Assembly: GCA_963665405.2 (NCBI GenBank)
Contig: CAXXUH010000003.1
Coordinates: 434,001 to 498,000 of the forward strand
Source: G963665405 sp963665405
GTDB lineage: Bacteria > Chloroflexota > Dehalococcoidia > Lucifugimonadales > G963665405
Length of the DNA: 64,000 nt
Direction: 5' to 3'
Positions 17,110 to 25,637 of the stretch are shown piece by piece (the stretch's first letter is position 1; each line of letters opens with the position of its first letter). The notes under the pieces were generated by a model that made no database searches, was not told the origin of the DNA, and saw only the letters and a list, made by a program, of their open reading frames with translations. The position numbers were made by a program, and so were the translations under genes.

Positions 17110-17365
17110 TCGGTCAGGTACGTAATTCTTCGCCGCCGCTCGAAATGACAACAGCACCGGGCGTGCAGAGGGGCGGAGCCTCTCTGCCGGGAGTCTGAGA
17201 TGGATGGGGATTTCCCTAAGAAATCATAACACCTCCATTATTTTAGGGTGGGGCTTGATCGGGTGTAGGTGCGGGAGGCCCTCCGCCTCCCCAGATTCTT
17301 CGCTGCGGCTCAGAATGACAACGGGGCCGGGATTTCTCACAAACCCTCAGGATGACACTCTGGTA
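17110..17365. repeat. Two dispersed repeat families in the ispG-proS gap
   Basis: The 323-nt gap has no gene. It holds ATTCTTCGCCGCCGCTCGAAATGACA (in parts) at about 17127, an inverted copy of the modular hairpin unit (GCAGAGGGGCGGAGCCTCTCTGC and GGGAGTCTGAG, 17163-17201), and a further CCCCAGATTCTTCGCTGCGG...CAGAATGACA unit at 17290-17322. Both families recur elsewhere in this window. Confidence 0.7.
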
Positions 17366-17405
17366 GGGCGGGTTGGCCGTCCAACAGGACTGGTGAAGTT
17401 GCCCT

Positions 17406-19106
17406 ATGCGTCTCTCGAAACTATTCGGCAAGACCCTGCGCGACGACCCGGCGGAGGCCGAGCTGGCCAGCCACCGGCTGATGCTGCGCGCGGGTCTCAT
17501 CTATCAGGTCTCCTCGGGAATCTACACCTACCTGCCTCTCGCCTGGCGCTCCATCCGCAAGATCGAGCAGATCATCCGCGAGGAGATGGACGCCGCTGGC
17601 GGACAGGAGCTGCGCCTGTCGGTGCTCCAGCCCCGCGAGCTGTGGGACGAGTCCGGGAGGACCGAGGCGTTCGGAGACGACCTGTTCGTGCTGAACGACC
17701 GTCGTGGCAGGCCGCTGATCGTCGCCCCGACCCACGAAGAGGTCCTGACCCACATGGTCAAGGCCAACGTCTACAGCTATCGGGACCTGCCGCTGATCCT
17801 CTACCAGATACATACCAAGTTCCGCGATGAGCCTCGGCCGAGGGGCGGACTGATTCGGGTCCGCGAGTTCGACATGAAGGACGCCTACAGCTTCGACGTC
17901 GACGAAGACGGGCTGGACGTCAGCTATCGGGCAATGGTCCAGGCGTACAAGAACATCTACGAGAGGTGCGGCCTGCCGGCCATCATGGTCGAGGCCGACA
18001 GCGGAGCGATCGGCGGCAAGGACTCCCACGAGTTCATGCTTCTGGCCGATTCGGGCGAGGATACGATCGTCTTCTGCGAGGGCTGCGGGTACGCCGCGAA
18101 CGCCGAGAAGGCCGTATTCACGAAGAAGAGGCTGCGTCAGGAGGAGACCCTTTTGCCGCTGGAGGAGGTCCACACGCCCGGCGTCAAGACCATCGAGGGC
18201 CTGGCGGAGTTTCTGAAGGTTCCCACCGACAAGACCCTCAAGGCCGTGTTCTATGCAGCCGGCGGCGAGGTCGTCCTGGTCACCATCCGCGGGGACCTGG
18301 AGGTCAACGAGGTCAAGCTCCGGAACGCCCTGGGGGCGTCCGACCTGCGGCTGGCGACTTCCGACGAGGTGAGGAGCGCGGGTCTGGTCGCGGGCTCGGC
18401 GTCCGCCGTTGGGCTCAGCGGGATCCGCACGATCGCCGACGACTCGATCCACCTGGGCGCCAATTTCGTCGTCGGAGCGAACAAGCCCGAGCGCCACCTG
18501 CGGAACGCCAACTACCCGCGCGACTTCAAGGCAGACGTCATCTCGGACATCGCCCAGGCTGAGGAGGGTCACACCTGCCCGACATGCGACTCCCGGCTGG
18601 TCACCCGTCGTGGGATCGAGGTCGGCCACGTGTTCAAGCTAGGCACCCGCTACACGGAGATGCTCGGACAGTCGTTCTCGGCCGAGGACGGGACTCCGCG
18701 GCCCGCCCTTATGGGGTGCTACGGGATCGGTCTCGGCAGGCTTCTGGCCGCCGCCATTGAGGAGCACCACGACGAGCGGGGCATCATGTTCCCGGCGTCG
18801 ATCGCGCCGTACCAGGTCTGGCTGACCGCCCTCAACGCCGGGTCCGAGGATGTGGCCGCCGCCGCCGAATCCCTCCACCGCGCCCTGGAAGAGGCCGGCG
18901 TGGAGGTGCTCTACGACGACCGCGACGAGTCGGCCGGCGTCAAGCTGAAGGACGCCGACCTGCTGGGGTTGCCGGTCCGCGCCGTCGTCAGCCCTCGCAA
19001 CCTCAAGGCCGGCGTCGTCGAGATCAAGCGCCGGTCCGACGCCGATGCCATCCAGGCGCCACTCGACGAAGCGGTCAACACGATCAGGGGAATGCTCGAC
19101 GCGTAG
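17406..19106 (+). CDS. proS: Prolyl-tRNA synthetase (bacterial type)
   Basis: Charges tRNA-Pro. The 566-aa product has class II motifs: motif 1 around GIYTYLPLAWRSIRKIEQII (about residues 38-57), motif 2 in FRDEPRPRGGLIRVREFDMK (about 139-158) and motif 3 in GCYGIGLGRLLAA (about 437-449). Between motifs 2 and 3 lies the editing INS domain (about 235-385, VPTDKTLKAVFY), typical of the long bacterial form that removes Ala-tRNA-Pro. The C-terminal anticodon-binding domain follows. ATG start; the gene ends the essential-gene run. The nearest upstream DNA is repeat material, so the promoter is not identified. Confidence 0.96.
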   Translation: MRLSKLFGKTLRDDPAEAELASHRLMLRAGLIYQVSSGIYTYLPLAWRSIRKIEQIIREEMDAAGGQELRLSVLQPRELWDESGRTEAFGDDLFVLNDRRGRPLIVAPTHEEVLTHMVKANVYSYRDLPLILYQIHTKFRDEPRPRGGLIRVREFDMKDAYSFDVDEDGLDVSYRAMVQAYKNIYERCGLPAIMVEADSGAIGGKDSHEFMLLADSGEDTIVFCEGCGYAANAEKAVFTKKRLRQEETLLPLEEVHTPGVKTIEGLAEFLKVPTDKTLKAVFYAAGGEVVLVTIRGDLEVNEVKLRNALGASDLRLATSDEVRSAGLVAGSASAVGLSGIRTIADDSIHLGANFVVGANKPERHLRNANYPRDFKADVISDIAQAEEGHTCPTCDSRLVTRRGIEVGHVFKLGTRYTEMLGQSFSAEDGTPRPALMGCYGIGLGRLLAAAIEEHHDERGIMFPASIAPYQVWLTALNAGSEDVAAAAESLHRALEEAGVEVLYDDRDESAGVKLKDADLLGLPVRAVVSPRNLKAGVVEIKRRSDADAIQAPLDEAVNTIRGMLDA

Positions 19107-19132
19107 CCACCTGCCCTGAGGCGGGTCGCCTG

Positions 19133-19233
19133 ATCTGTCATTCTGAGAGAAGCGAAGAATCTGGTGGGGAAGGGGAGACCTCCACCCCAGATCCTTCGAT
19201 CGTCCCGACAGGTCGGGACTCCTCGGGATGACG
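19133..19233. repeat. Dispersed repeat with paired TGTCATTCTGAG / GGGATGACGA ends
   Basis: Starts TGTCATTCTGAGAGAAGCGAAGAATCTGG (in parts) and returns as CCCCAGATCCTTCGATCGTCCCGACAGGTCGGGACTCCTCGGGATGACG (in parts), so the unit is an imperfect long inverted repeat with an inner CCCGAC/GTCGGG stem. Related copies lie at 17127, 17290 and 26745. Backbone intergenic only. Confidence 0.7.
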
Positions 19234-19291
19234 ATGATTGGTCTCTGGTTGGGTTGGGCGGGATCGTCAGACGGGATCGAGGAGGTACCCC

Positions 19292-20110
19292 ATGACCGGC
19301 CTCTGGCTCGACGACACCCGGTGCGTCGTATCTCTCGGCTTCGATGTCGACGGCGTCTCCGGGGCGATCAACCGGAACCCGAACGCGGCTCACCTGCCCA
19401 CCCTCATGTCTATGCGGGAGTACGGCCCGAGCGTCGCCACTCCGCGAATCCTCGACGTCCTCGGCGAGCTGGACGTCAGAGCGAGCTTCTTCGTCCCCGG
19501 CTACGTGGCAGAGACCCACCCGGAGCTGGTCGAGGACATCGGCCGGCGAGGCCACGAGGTCGGCCACCACGGTTACATGCACGAGCCCCCTGCCACGCTG
19601 TCGAAGGACCGCGAGGCCGAGGTGCTGGACAAGGGCATCGAGATCATCGAGAGGATCATCGGGGCGCCGCCGAAGGGGTACCGGTCCCCAAGCTGGGAGC
19701 TCAGCGAGCATTCGCTGTCCCTCCTGGCCGAGCGGGGGTTCGTCTACGACTCAAGCCTGATGGGCGACGACGTGCCGTACATGGTGGACGCCGACGGCAC
19801 GCGGATCGTCGAGGTCCCGGTGCACTGGGAGCTCGACGACTTCCCGTATTACGCCTTCGATCCGGCGCTGGGTCTGATCAACACGCCCGCCAGTCCGGCG
19901 CAGGTTTTCGAGGCCTGGTCCGCGGCCTTCGAGGGCGCGCACCACTATGGCCGATCGTTCGTACTGACCCTGCACCCCTTCGTCAGCGGCCGCCCGGGCC
20001 GCCTCCGGATGCTGGAGCGTCTCATCGGCTACATCCGGGGCTTCCCTGGGGTCCGGTTCATGACCGCACTTGAGCTGGCCGAGACGTGGCGTCGCTCGGT
20101 CGAGCAGTGA
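19292..20110 (+). CDS. Polysaccharide deacetylase (NodB-like) family protein
   Basis: Carbohydrate esterase family 4-type fold that removes acetyl (or related acyl) groups from sugars or small molecules. The 272-aa product starts at the ATG after GGAGG (6-nt spacing), not at the upstream ATG 19238. Metal and catalytic motifs are SLGFDVDG (Asp pair, residues 12-19), GHEVGHHGYMHEPP (His ligands, about residues 90-103), YRSPSWELS and a late LTLHP histidine. There is no signal peptide, so it is probably cytosolic, like the PuuE/allantoinase-type members. The substrate cannot be named. An SDR remnant overlaps its stop. Confidence 0.85.
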   Translation: MTGLWLDDTRCVVSLGFDVDGVSGAINRNPNAAHLPTLMSMREYGPSVATPRILDVLGELDVRASFFVPGYVAETHPELVEDIGRRGHEVGHHGYMHEPPATLSKDREAEVLDKGIEIIERIIGAPPKGYRSPSWELSEHSLSLLAERGFVYDSSLMGDDVPYMVDADGTRIVEVPVHWELDDFPYYAFDPALGLINTPASPAQVFEAWSAAFEGAHHYGRSFVLTLHPFVSGRPGRLRMLERLIGYIRGFPGVRFMTALELAETWRRSVEQ

Positions 20111-20184
20111 TCGATCCAGAGCTGGTAGGCCGCGTTGTGCTGGTCACAGGGGCGCGGTCCGGGATCGGCGCCCGATCGTGCTGA
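20107..20184 (+). pseudogene. Truncated short-chain dehydrogenase start
   Basis: GTG overlaps the deacetylase stop by 4 nt (GTGA) and encodes 25 residues ending in GRVVLVTGARSGIGARSC, then TGA. LVTGArSGIG is the cofactor motif of SDR enzymes, complete up to the glycine motif, after which homology stops abruptly. This is the 5' end of a former downstream operon member, cut by a deletion or by arrival of the AT-richer DNA that follows. Confidence 0.7.
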
Positions 20185-20410
20185 CCGCATGAGGCTGACT
20201 CTAAGCAACTGCCAGGTCCCACGGACGCTGAACAACATCACTGTGCGTGGCTCTATCAAGGGTTCGGCTCACTGCTACCTGTCCCTGATTGCGATGCAGG
20301 CTGGTTCGCTGATGCGGTAATCGGGTAGTGTCCACTTTGAATTGAAAGGGGCTTGACTGCCCGGCCATGGGTTGACAGGGTGAGTCAAGGCTTGACACCG
20401 AGACTCCTAG
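20185..20410. other. Noncoding stretch with CTTGAC motifs
   Basis: No convincing gene. From 20345 the stretch repeats GCTTGACTGCC, GGTTGACAGGG and GGCTTGACACC, with a facing GAGTCAAGG. These short direct and inverted motifs sit just before the dyad at 20411 and may be regulator sites or the decayed end of a mobile element. Base composition is visibly less GC-rich than the flanking genes. Confidence 0.3.
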
Positions 20411-20438
20411 ATTGGTAGAATACATGTACCCTACCAAT
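20411..20438. promoter_or_regulatory. 28-bp operator-like dyad
   Basis: ATTGGTAG, AA, TACATGTA, CC, CTACCAAT: outer 8-bp arms and the central 8-mer share one symmetry axis, with only the AA/CC pairs breaking it (24 of 28 positions symmetric). It ends 5 nt before the -35 of a consensus promoter. This is typical of a dimeric regulator site; the regulator is not known. Confidence 0.6.
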
Positions 20439-20443
20439 TTCCC

Positions 20444-20472
20444 TTGACAATGCCTTGGACCGGGATTATACT
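20444..20472 (+). promoter_or_regulatory. Consensus sigma70-type promoter
   Basis: TTGACA, 17 nt, TATACT. It reads right, toward a stretch with no convincing gene (an 82-codon TTG-started ORF at 20496-20744 has no ribosome binding site) and then antisense to the DUF3800 gene. Could make an untranslated or antisense RNA, or belong to a lost gene. Confidence 0.65.
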
Positions 20473-20636
20473 GAGTTCATAGGCTCAGGCGCGGCTTGAA
20501 GGTGTCCGCTGCTTTCCCTCGGGAAACGCGTATAAGCGGACTACCGCTAACACAAGTGGTGGCCTGGGCCTTCTCCTTGTCAATATTGTGGCCGCCAATA
20601 CCATACTTGGTACTTGGGGTGCTGGTGATTCCTCTT

Positions 20637-21338
20637 TCACAAAGGCACGGAATCCCAGTAAGCACGCGCCAGGCTGGGGATGGCAAGCTCTTGCTTGACG
20701 TATTCTCGAATCTTCTGTTTATACCTATTCTTTGTAGGCAGTAGCTCGTCGAGAATCACCCCTTGAAGAATATCTCCGATCTGCCCTACATGGAACTGTT
20801 CGCGCGCTGTGTCTACTTCCTGCACATGACGAAATATAGGGGCGGTACTACCTGAGAAGCCGGCACCTGCCCTACCGAACAGATCCGTAATAAGCGACAG
20901 GAAAGCATCTCCTCGGCATCTGGTCATTCTGCCCGTCAGTAAGACAGAGTTGGTCATGTTTGAAGTGTTGTTGCTCAGAAGCATCTCTGTGAATTTCTTG
21001 TACGCCCGCGCTTCCTTCATGGCCTTGGGCTCACTGCGGTTCCCAAAGTAATTCAGGTCAAAGGCCGCCTGCGGGCGTTGGCCGATCACGATAGCCCGAA
21101 ACCAAGAAGGGGAGCTTCTGAAGCAATCGACCGCTCGGCTGGCGACCTTGAAGTGATAGTGTGAGCGGGTCGTGCTGTACTTGATTTCCCTTGACTCTCC
21201 ACCGGGATCGACATAGCCGAGTTGTCGTTTGGCGGCGACGAAATCCTCATGTATGGTCGAGCTCGGTGGATCGAAAAGCGCCCCAAGGATGAAATAACTG
21301 TGGTCGTGATCATATGATTCGTCCAGATAGACACGCAT
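20637..21338 (-). CDS. DUF3800 domain protein
   Basis: Function unknown. The 233-aa product starts MRVYLDESYDHDHSYFILG: the YLDES motif at residues 4-8 marks the DUF3800 family, which has a conserved early Asp-Glu and a late Asp, here in VGQIGDILQGVILDELL (about residues 180-196). The family occurs widely in variable genome regions, often near mobile or defence genes; its activity is not established. The gene is less GC-rich than its neighbours, sits alone, is convergent with the 20444 promoter, and follows a truncated SDR gene, all suggesting horizontal arrival. A TATGAT box 6 nt before the ATG could give a nearly leaderless transcript. Confidence 0.8.
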   Translation of the reverse strand: MRVYLDESYDHDHSYFILGALFDPPSSTIHEDFVAAKRQLGYVDPGGESREIKYSTTRSHYHFKVASRAVDCFRSSPSWFRAIVIGQRPQAAFDLNYFGNRSEPKAMKEARAYKKFTEMLLSNNTSNMTNSVLLTGRMTRCRGDAFLSLITDLFGRAGAGFSGSTAPIFRHVQEVDTAREQFHVGQIGDILQGVILDELLPTKNRYKQKIREYVKQELAIPSLARAYWDSVPL

Positions 21339-21461
21339 AGTACTATCATAGCATCACTGGAATCATGAATAGCCGCTCCAGGTTGATGCCTCTGGCGCCG
21401 CTATGCTAAACTTCGCGCGTCAAACGGCACGATCGCCGCAAGCACGAGGAGGATCAACCCC

Positions 21462-22634
21462 ATGGCACTTGCCTCGCGGATGAAGTTCGGAATATTCATG
21501 GCGCCGTTCCACTTGCTCGGCGACAACCCCACGCTGTCGCTGGAGCGGGACTTCGAGATCATCGAGTGGCTCGACGACCTCGGCTACGACGAGGCCTGGA
21601 TCGGCGAGCATCACAGCGCGGGATGGGAGACTATCGCCTCACCTGAGGTGTTCATCAGCGCCGCGGCCCAGCGGACCAAGCACATAATGCTGGGCACCGG
21701 GGTCGTCAGCCTTCCCTACCACCATCCGCTGATGGTGGCCAACCGGATGATCCTGCTGGACCACCTCACACGCGGACGCGTCATGCTCGGCGTCGGACCC
21801 GGCGCTCTCGTCGGCGACGCCTACATGCTGGGCATCGACCCGCCCACTCAGCGGCGCCGCATGGAGGAGTCGCTGGGCATCATCCTCCGCCTGATGACCG
21901 AGACCGAGCCGATCACCTACGAGGCCGAGTGGTTCACCCTCAAGGAGGCCCGGGCCCACCTGAGGCCGTACACCCACCCCCACATGCCGATCGCCGTTGC
22001 CGCCGCCCAGTCGCCGGCCGGGATGGTCAGCGCCGGCAAGTACGGCGCCTTCGTCCTCAGCCTCAACACCATCCGTGCGCCGGGCGCCGCCCCAAACCTG
22101 GCGGAGTTCTGGAAGATCGCGGAGGAGACCGCGGAGGAACACGGCAACACGATGAACCGCGACGACTGGGGCATCGTGCTCCACGTGCACCTCGCCGAGA
22201 GTCGCAAGGAGGCTATCGCGCAGGCACGAGAGAGGTCGGCCGAATATCAGAGGGGGTACTTCGAGGACACAATTGGCATCCCAAGCCCCTACGACGGGCC
22301 GAAAGACGGCATCATAGACTTCATGATCGAGTCGAACAGCTGGTGCGTGGGCACCCCGGACGATCTGGTCGCCGCCATACACCGGCTCGACGAGGAGTCC
22401 GGGGGATTCGGCCGCCTGCTGATCCAGGCCACCGAGTGGGGCACGCGAGAGCAGGTCCTCCACTCATACGAGCTGGTCGCCCGGTACGTCATGCCCCAGT
22501 TCCAGGGGTCTCTCACGAGCCTGCAGAACTCTCAGGCGTGGTACTCGGAGTCGAAGGACGAGCTCATAGAGATGGTCACCAAGTCCATCGAGCGCGCCAA
22601 GGCGGACTACGCGGCCGGCAAGTCTTCCACCTAG
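21462..22634 (+). CDS. Luciferase-like FMN-dependent monooxygenase 1
   Basis: Member of the bacterial luciferase/F420-FMN TIM-barrel superfamily, two-component oxygenases that use reduced flavin and O2 on organic substrates. The 390-aa product starts MKFGIFMAPFHLLGDNP after six residues and contains GYDEAWIGEHHSAGWE (about residues 40-55), GTGVVSLPYHHPLMVANR and DHLTRGRVMLGVGPGAL, with a C-terminal SWCVGTPDDLVAAI segment. AGGAGG lies 10 nt before the ATG. The nearest relatives by eye are the paralogue at 62874 and, more distantly, 32948. Such enzymes are expanded in SAR202-type Chloroflexota, where oxidation of recalcitrant organics has been proposed. Substrate unknown. Confidence 0.88.
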   Translation: MALASRMKFGIFMAPFHLLGDNPTLSLERDFEIIEWLDDLGYDEAWIGEHHSAGWETIASPEVFISAAAQRTKHIMLGTGVVSLPYHHPLMVANRMILLDHLTRGRVMLGVGPGALVGDAYMLGIDPPTQRRRMEESLGIILRLMTETEPITYEAEWFTLKEARAHLRPYTHPHMPIAVAAAQSPAGMVSAGKYGAFVLSLNTIRAPGAAPNLAEFWKIAEETAEEHGNTMNRDDWGIVLHVHLAESRKEAIAQARERSAEYQRGYFEDTIGIPSPYDGPKDGIIDFMIESNSWCVGTPDDLVAAIHRLDEESGGFGRLLIQATEWGTREQVLHSYELVARYVMPQFQGSLTSLQNSQAWYSESKDELIEMVTKSIERAKADYAAGKSST

Positions 22635-22759
22635 CGGGGCACGCCGGGCAGCCCTAGCCACTGACGTCACGCCCCGACACAGTCGGCCTGTCCGTGGGTC
22701 GGCCGTTGGCGTCCGGAGCGACATCCCCGGAAGCGCCCACTTTTTCAGAATGGGTGGGT

Positions 22760-22935
22760 AAGCAAGGTTTCTGAGGGACACCCTCAGACTCCCGGCAAAG
22801 GGATTCGTCCCTCTGCGCTCCCTTTGCCGATCGAGGAGGTCTGGTTCTGAGGGACACCCCTTCGACGAGCCCAGGGCAGGGCCTCAGAGTTCCGGCAATC
22901 CCGACTTGTCGGGATCTGCACACCCAATTCTTCAT
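22760..22935. repeat. Two modular hairpin repeats between monooxygenase and SDR
   Basis: Unit 1 has TGAGGGACACCCTCA and an AGGGA/TCCCT second stem. Unit 2 starts the same way but its first hairpin is interrupted by CCTTCGACGAGCCCAGGGCA, a separate dispersed motif, before GGCCTCAGAG; its second stem is ATCCCGAC/GTCGGGAT. The 352-nt gap has no gene. Confidence 0.75.
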
Positions 22936-22986
22936 CATCCTGCCAGGGTTGGGGAGGTGGGAAAGTCACCGAGGTGGAGGTATCCG

Positions 22987-23814
22987 ATGCGGCTAGAGGG
23001 CAAGGTCGCGATAGTCACCGGCGGCGGCTCGGGCATCGGCGGGGCGATCGCAGAGCGATTCGCCGCCGAGGGTGCCTCGGTTCTCGTCGCTGACATCGAC
23101 CGGGACCGCTCGACGAGCCTAGTCTCCCGGATCACCGCGGACGGCGGCAAGGCAAACTACTTCAGAGTGGACGTCACGAACGAGACCACGGTCCGGGAGA
23201 TGGTCGACGAGGCGGCGTCGCAGTTCGGCAAGCTCGACATCCTGGTGAACAACGTCGGCGGCGGCGCCGGACGCAGCCTGGAGGAGATCGACGAGGCCCT
23301 CTGGGACTGGAACTTCACCTTCGCCCTGAAGAGCACCTTTCTGTGCTGCCGTGCGGCTCTGCCGAAGCTGCTTGAGAGCGGCAATAGCGCGATCGTCAAC
23401 ATATCGTCCATCAACGGCGTCACCGCGATCGGACTGGACGCCTACGGCGCCGCCAAGGCCGGCGTCATCCACCTGACGAAGAACATCGCCGTCAGGTATG
23501 GCCCCAGAGGCCTCCGGGCCAACGTGATCGCTCCGGGAACCACGGAGACCGACTTCTGGCTGACGGCCAAGTCGGAGGACCCGCATATCATGGACCGGAT
23601 CGGCAAGGTGTACCCGCCGGGTCGCGTCTGCCGCCCCGACGAGATCGCCAACGCGGCCCTCTTCCTGGCCTCCGACGAGGCCTCGTTCGTCAACGGTGCG
23701 CTTCTGCCCGTCGACGGCGGCTTCACCGCCGGGTCCGACGTGTTCGAGCGCGCGGCCATCGGCGACTCGGACCCCGACCTGATCTGGAGCGGGACGGACG
23801 CCCCCGGAGAGTAG
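22987..23814 (+). CDS. Short-chain dehydrogenase/reductase 1
   Basis: NAD(P)-dependent oxidoreductase of the classical SDR family, 275 aa. Motifs are TGGGSGIG (residues 11-18, cofactor), DVTNETTV, NNVGG (the usual NNAG variant), the active-site serine in NISSINGV, and YGAAK carrying the catalytic Tyr and Lys (about residues 150-154). An acidic residue after the second beta strand (VADIDRD) favours NAD over NADP. The ATG follows GGAGGT by 6 nt. It follows the luciferase-like gene on the same strand after a 352-nt repeat gap. The C-terminus extends about 25 residues beyond the usual end. Substrate unknown. Confidence 0.88.
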   Translation: MRLEGKVAIVTGGGSGIGGAIAERFAAEGASVLVADIDRDRSTSLVSRITADGGKANYFRVDVTNETTVREMVDEAASQFGKLDILVNNVGGGAGRSLEEIDEALWDWNFTFALKSTFLCCRAALPKLLESGNSAIVNISSINGVTAIGLDAYGAAKAGVIHLTKNIAVRYGPRGLRANVIAPGTTETDFWLTAKSEDPHIMDRIGKVYPPGRVCRPDEIANAALFLASDEASFVNGALLPVDGGFTAGSDVFERAAIGDSDPDLIWSGTDAPGE

Positions 23815-23822
23815 TAACGGGC

Positions 23823-23870
23823 AGGCCCTCAGACTGCCGGCGATCCCGACTTGTCGGGATCTGCGCACCC
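23823..23870. repeat. Partial modular hairpin repeat
   Basis: CCCTCAGACTGCCGGCGATCCCGACTTGTCGGGATCTGCGCACCC (in parts): the 3' half of the unit with the ATCCCGAC/GTCGGGAT stem, directly after the SDR gene. Confidence 0.7.
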
Positions 23871-23910
23871 GTTCGAGCGGCTGGGCCAGTCTGGAACCCC
23901 CGAGTTAGCT

Positions 23911-23939
23911 TTGACGTTCCACCGCGGTTAGTCTATACT
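23911..23939 (+). promoter_or_regulatory. Promoter of the ABC transporter operon
   Basis: TTGACG, 17 nt, TATACT, about 90 nt before the permease start. A near-consensus sigma70-type promoter. No clear iron-box or riboswitch is visible in the leader. Confidence 0.7.
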
Positions 23940-24029
23940 CAGCTCACAAGTAAGTGCATACTCTCCTCAAACTCGTGGCCATGCTAACTTCCGCCCCCCA
24001 GCCGGTCACCGGATAGACCGGGCGGCGCG

Positions 24030-25637
24030 TTGCTCGAAACCCTCTCGAGAACATGGCGCCCACGTCACTCGGCGCCACCCCCGATAGTCCTGGTCCCGGC
24101 CATCCTGGTCGGGCTGGTGATGCTCCTCCCCCTCTTCTACCTGGTGGTCCGGAGCGCCGGTGCCAGCGAGGAGGCGTGGGAGCTCCTCTTCCGCGCCCGG
24201 ACCGCGTGGATCGTGGGCCGCTCGGTCCTGCTGGTCGCGGCGGTGACGGGCGCATCGGTCGCCATCGCCGTCCCCATCACGTGGCTCACGGTGAGGACAG
24301 ACCTGCCGTTGCGGCGCACCTGGGGAGTCCTCACCGCGCTCCCACTGGTGATACCAAGCTATGTCGGCGCGTTCCTCGTCGTCTCGGCGCTCGGGCCGAA
24401 GGGGCTGGTGCAGCAGCTACTGGAGCGCCCGTTCGGCGTGGAGCGCCTTCCCGACATCAGCGGATTCCCGGGCGCGGTGCTCGTCCTGACGCTGCTGAGC
24501 TACCCGTACGTGCTGCTGACGGTTCGGGCGACGCTGGCGGGCCTGGACCCCGCCCAGGAAGAGGCGGCGCGCAGCCTCGGACACGGGCCGCTGAGCGCGG
24601 CGATCCGGGTGACCCTGCGCCAGCTCCGGCCGGCCATCGCCGCCGGCTCGCTCCTCGTCGCCCTGTATACCCTGAGCGACTTCGGCGCCGTCTCCTTGCT
24701 CCGTTTCGAGACCTTCACCTGGGCGATCTATCAGCAGTACCAGACCGCCTTCGACCGGTCCATCGCCGCGGTCCTGTCGCTGCTCCTCGTGGTCCTGGCC
24801 GCCGGAATACTGATCGCCGAGGGGTACAGCCGGGGGAGGCTCAGGTACTTCCGCACAGGGGCCGGTACGGCGCGGACGCATCGAGTCGCACGGCTCGGCA
24901 GGTGGAGGTGGCCGGCGGCGGGCCTATGTGCGACTCTGGCAGGCTTCGCGCTGGCGCTCCCCATCGCGGTGCTCCTCTACTGGCTGGTCAGGGGAGCCTC
25001 GGCCGGAGAGCCGCTCTCGCTCCTCTGGACCGCGACCAGGAACTCGCTCTACGTCTCCGTGCTGGCCGCGGTGGCGGCGGTGGTCCTCGCGCTGCCGGTC
25101 GCGGGGCTTGCGGTCCGGCACGCCGGCAGGCTCTCCAGTGCGATCGAGCGCGCCAGCTTCACGGGCTACGCGCTGCCGGGCATCGTGGTGGCGCTCGCGC
25201 TGGTGTTCTTCGGAGCCAACTACGCCGGGCCGGTATATCAGACCGTATGGCTCCTGGTCTTCGCGTACGTCGTGCTGTTCCTCCCGGCGGCTCTCGGCGC
25301 CGTGCGCTCCACGCTCGTTCAGATAAGCCCCCGGCTGGAGGAGGCCGCGCGCGGCCTGGGAAGCCGGCCGCTCCAGGTGATGACCGGGGTGACGCTGCCT
25401 CTGCTGCGTCCGGGACTGCTCGCCGGGGCTGCGCTGGTGTTTCTCATCACGATGAAGGAGCTTCCGGCTACGCTGATCCTGGGGCCACTCGAATTCAACA
25501 CGCTGGCGACGTCGATCTGGTCGGCCGCCGACGAGGCGTTCTTCGCCCGCGCCGCGGCGCCGGCCCTGATATTGATCCTGACCTCGTCCGTGCCGATGGC
25601 GTTCCTAGTGGTCAGGGACGGGAGGGCCAGGCCGTGA
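24030..25637 (+). CDS. Iron(III)/thiamine-type ABC transporter permease (FbpB/ThiP-like)
   Basis: Membrane channel of a binding-protein-dependent importer. The 535-aa product is a duplicated permease with about 12 membrane helices. Each half has an EAA loop that contacts the ATPase: EEAARSLGHGPLSAAIRVTL (about residues 176-195) and EEAARGLGSRPLQVMTGVTL (about 438-457). Such double-length permeases are typical of FbpB/SfuB (ferric iron) and ThiP (thiamine) systems. TTG start; no upstream in-frame ATG is plausible. The ATPase overlaps its stop by 4 nt. No substrate-binding protein gene is next to it, so the solute stays open; iron is the best guess. Confidence 0.87.
   Translation: MLETLSRTWRPRHSAPPPIVLVPAILVGLVMLLPLFYLVVRSAGASEEAWELLFRARTAWIVGRSVLLVAAVTGASVAIAVPITWLTVRTDLPLRRTWGVLTALPLVIPSYVGAFLVVSALGPKGLVQQLLERPFGVERLPDISGFPGAVLVLTLLSYPYVLLTVRATLAGLDPAQEEAARSLGHGPLSAAIRVTLRQLRPAIAAGSLLVALYTLSDFGAVSLLRFETFTWAIYQQYQTAFDRSIAAVLSLLLVVLAAGILIAEGYSRGRLRYFRTGAGTARTHRVARLGRWRWPAAGLCATLAGFALALPIAVLLYWLVRGASAGEPLSLLWTATRNSLYVSVLAAVAAVVLALPVAGLAVRHAGRLSSAIERASFTGYALPGIVVALALVFFGANYAGPVYQTVWLLVFAYVVLFLPAALGAVRSTLVQISPRLEEAARGLGSRPLQVMTGVTLPLLRPGLLAGAALVFLITMKELPATLILGPLEFNTLATSIWSAADEAFFARAAAPALILILTSSVPMAFLVVRDGRARP

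Noticed and set aside
20496..20744. 82-codon ORF downstream of the 20444 promoter
   Set aside because: TTG start, no ribosome binding site, no recognisable family, and it overlaps the DUF3800 gene antisense.
24053..25633. 880-aa ORF ending in the ABC ATPase
   Set aside because: The upstream part is the permease read out of frame; the ATPase starts at GTG 25634 with the usual 4-nt overlap.
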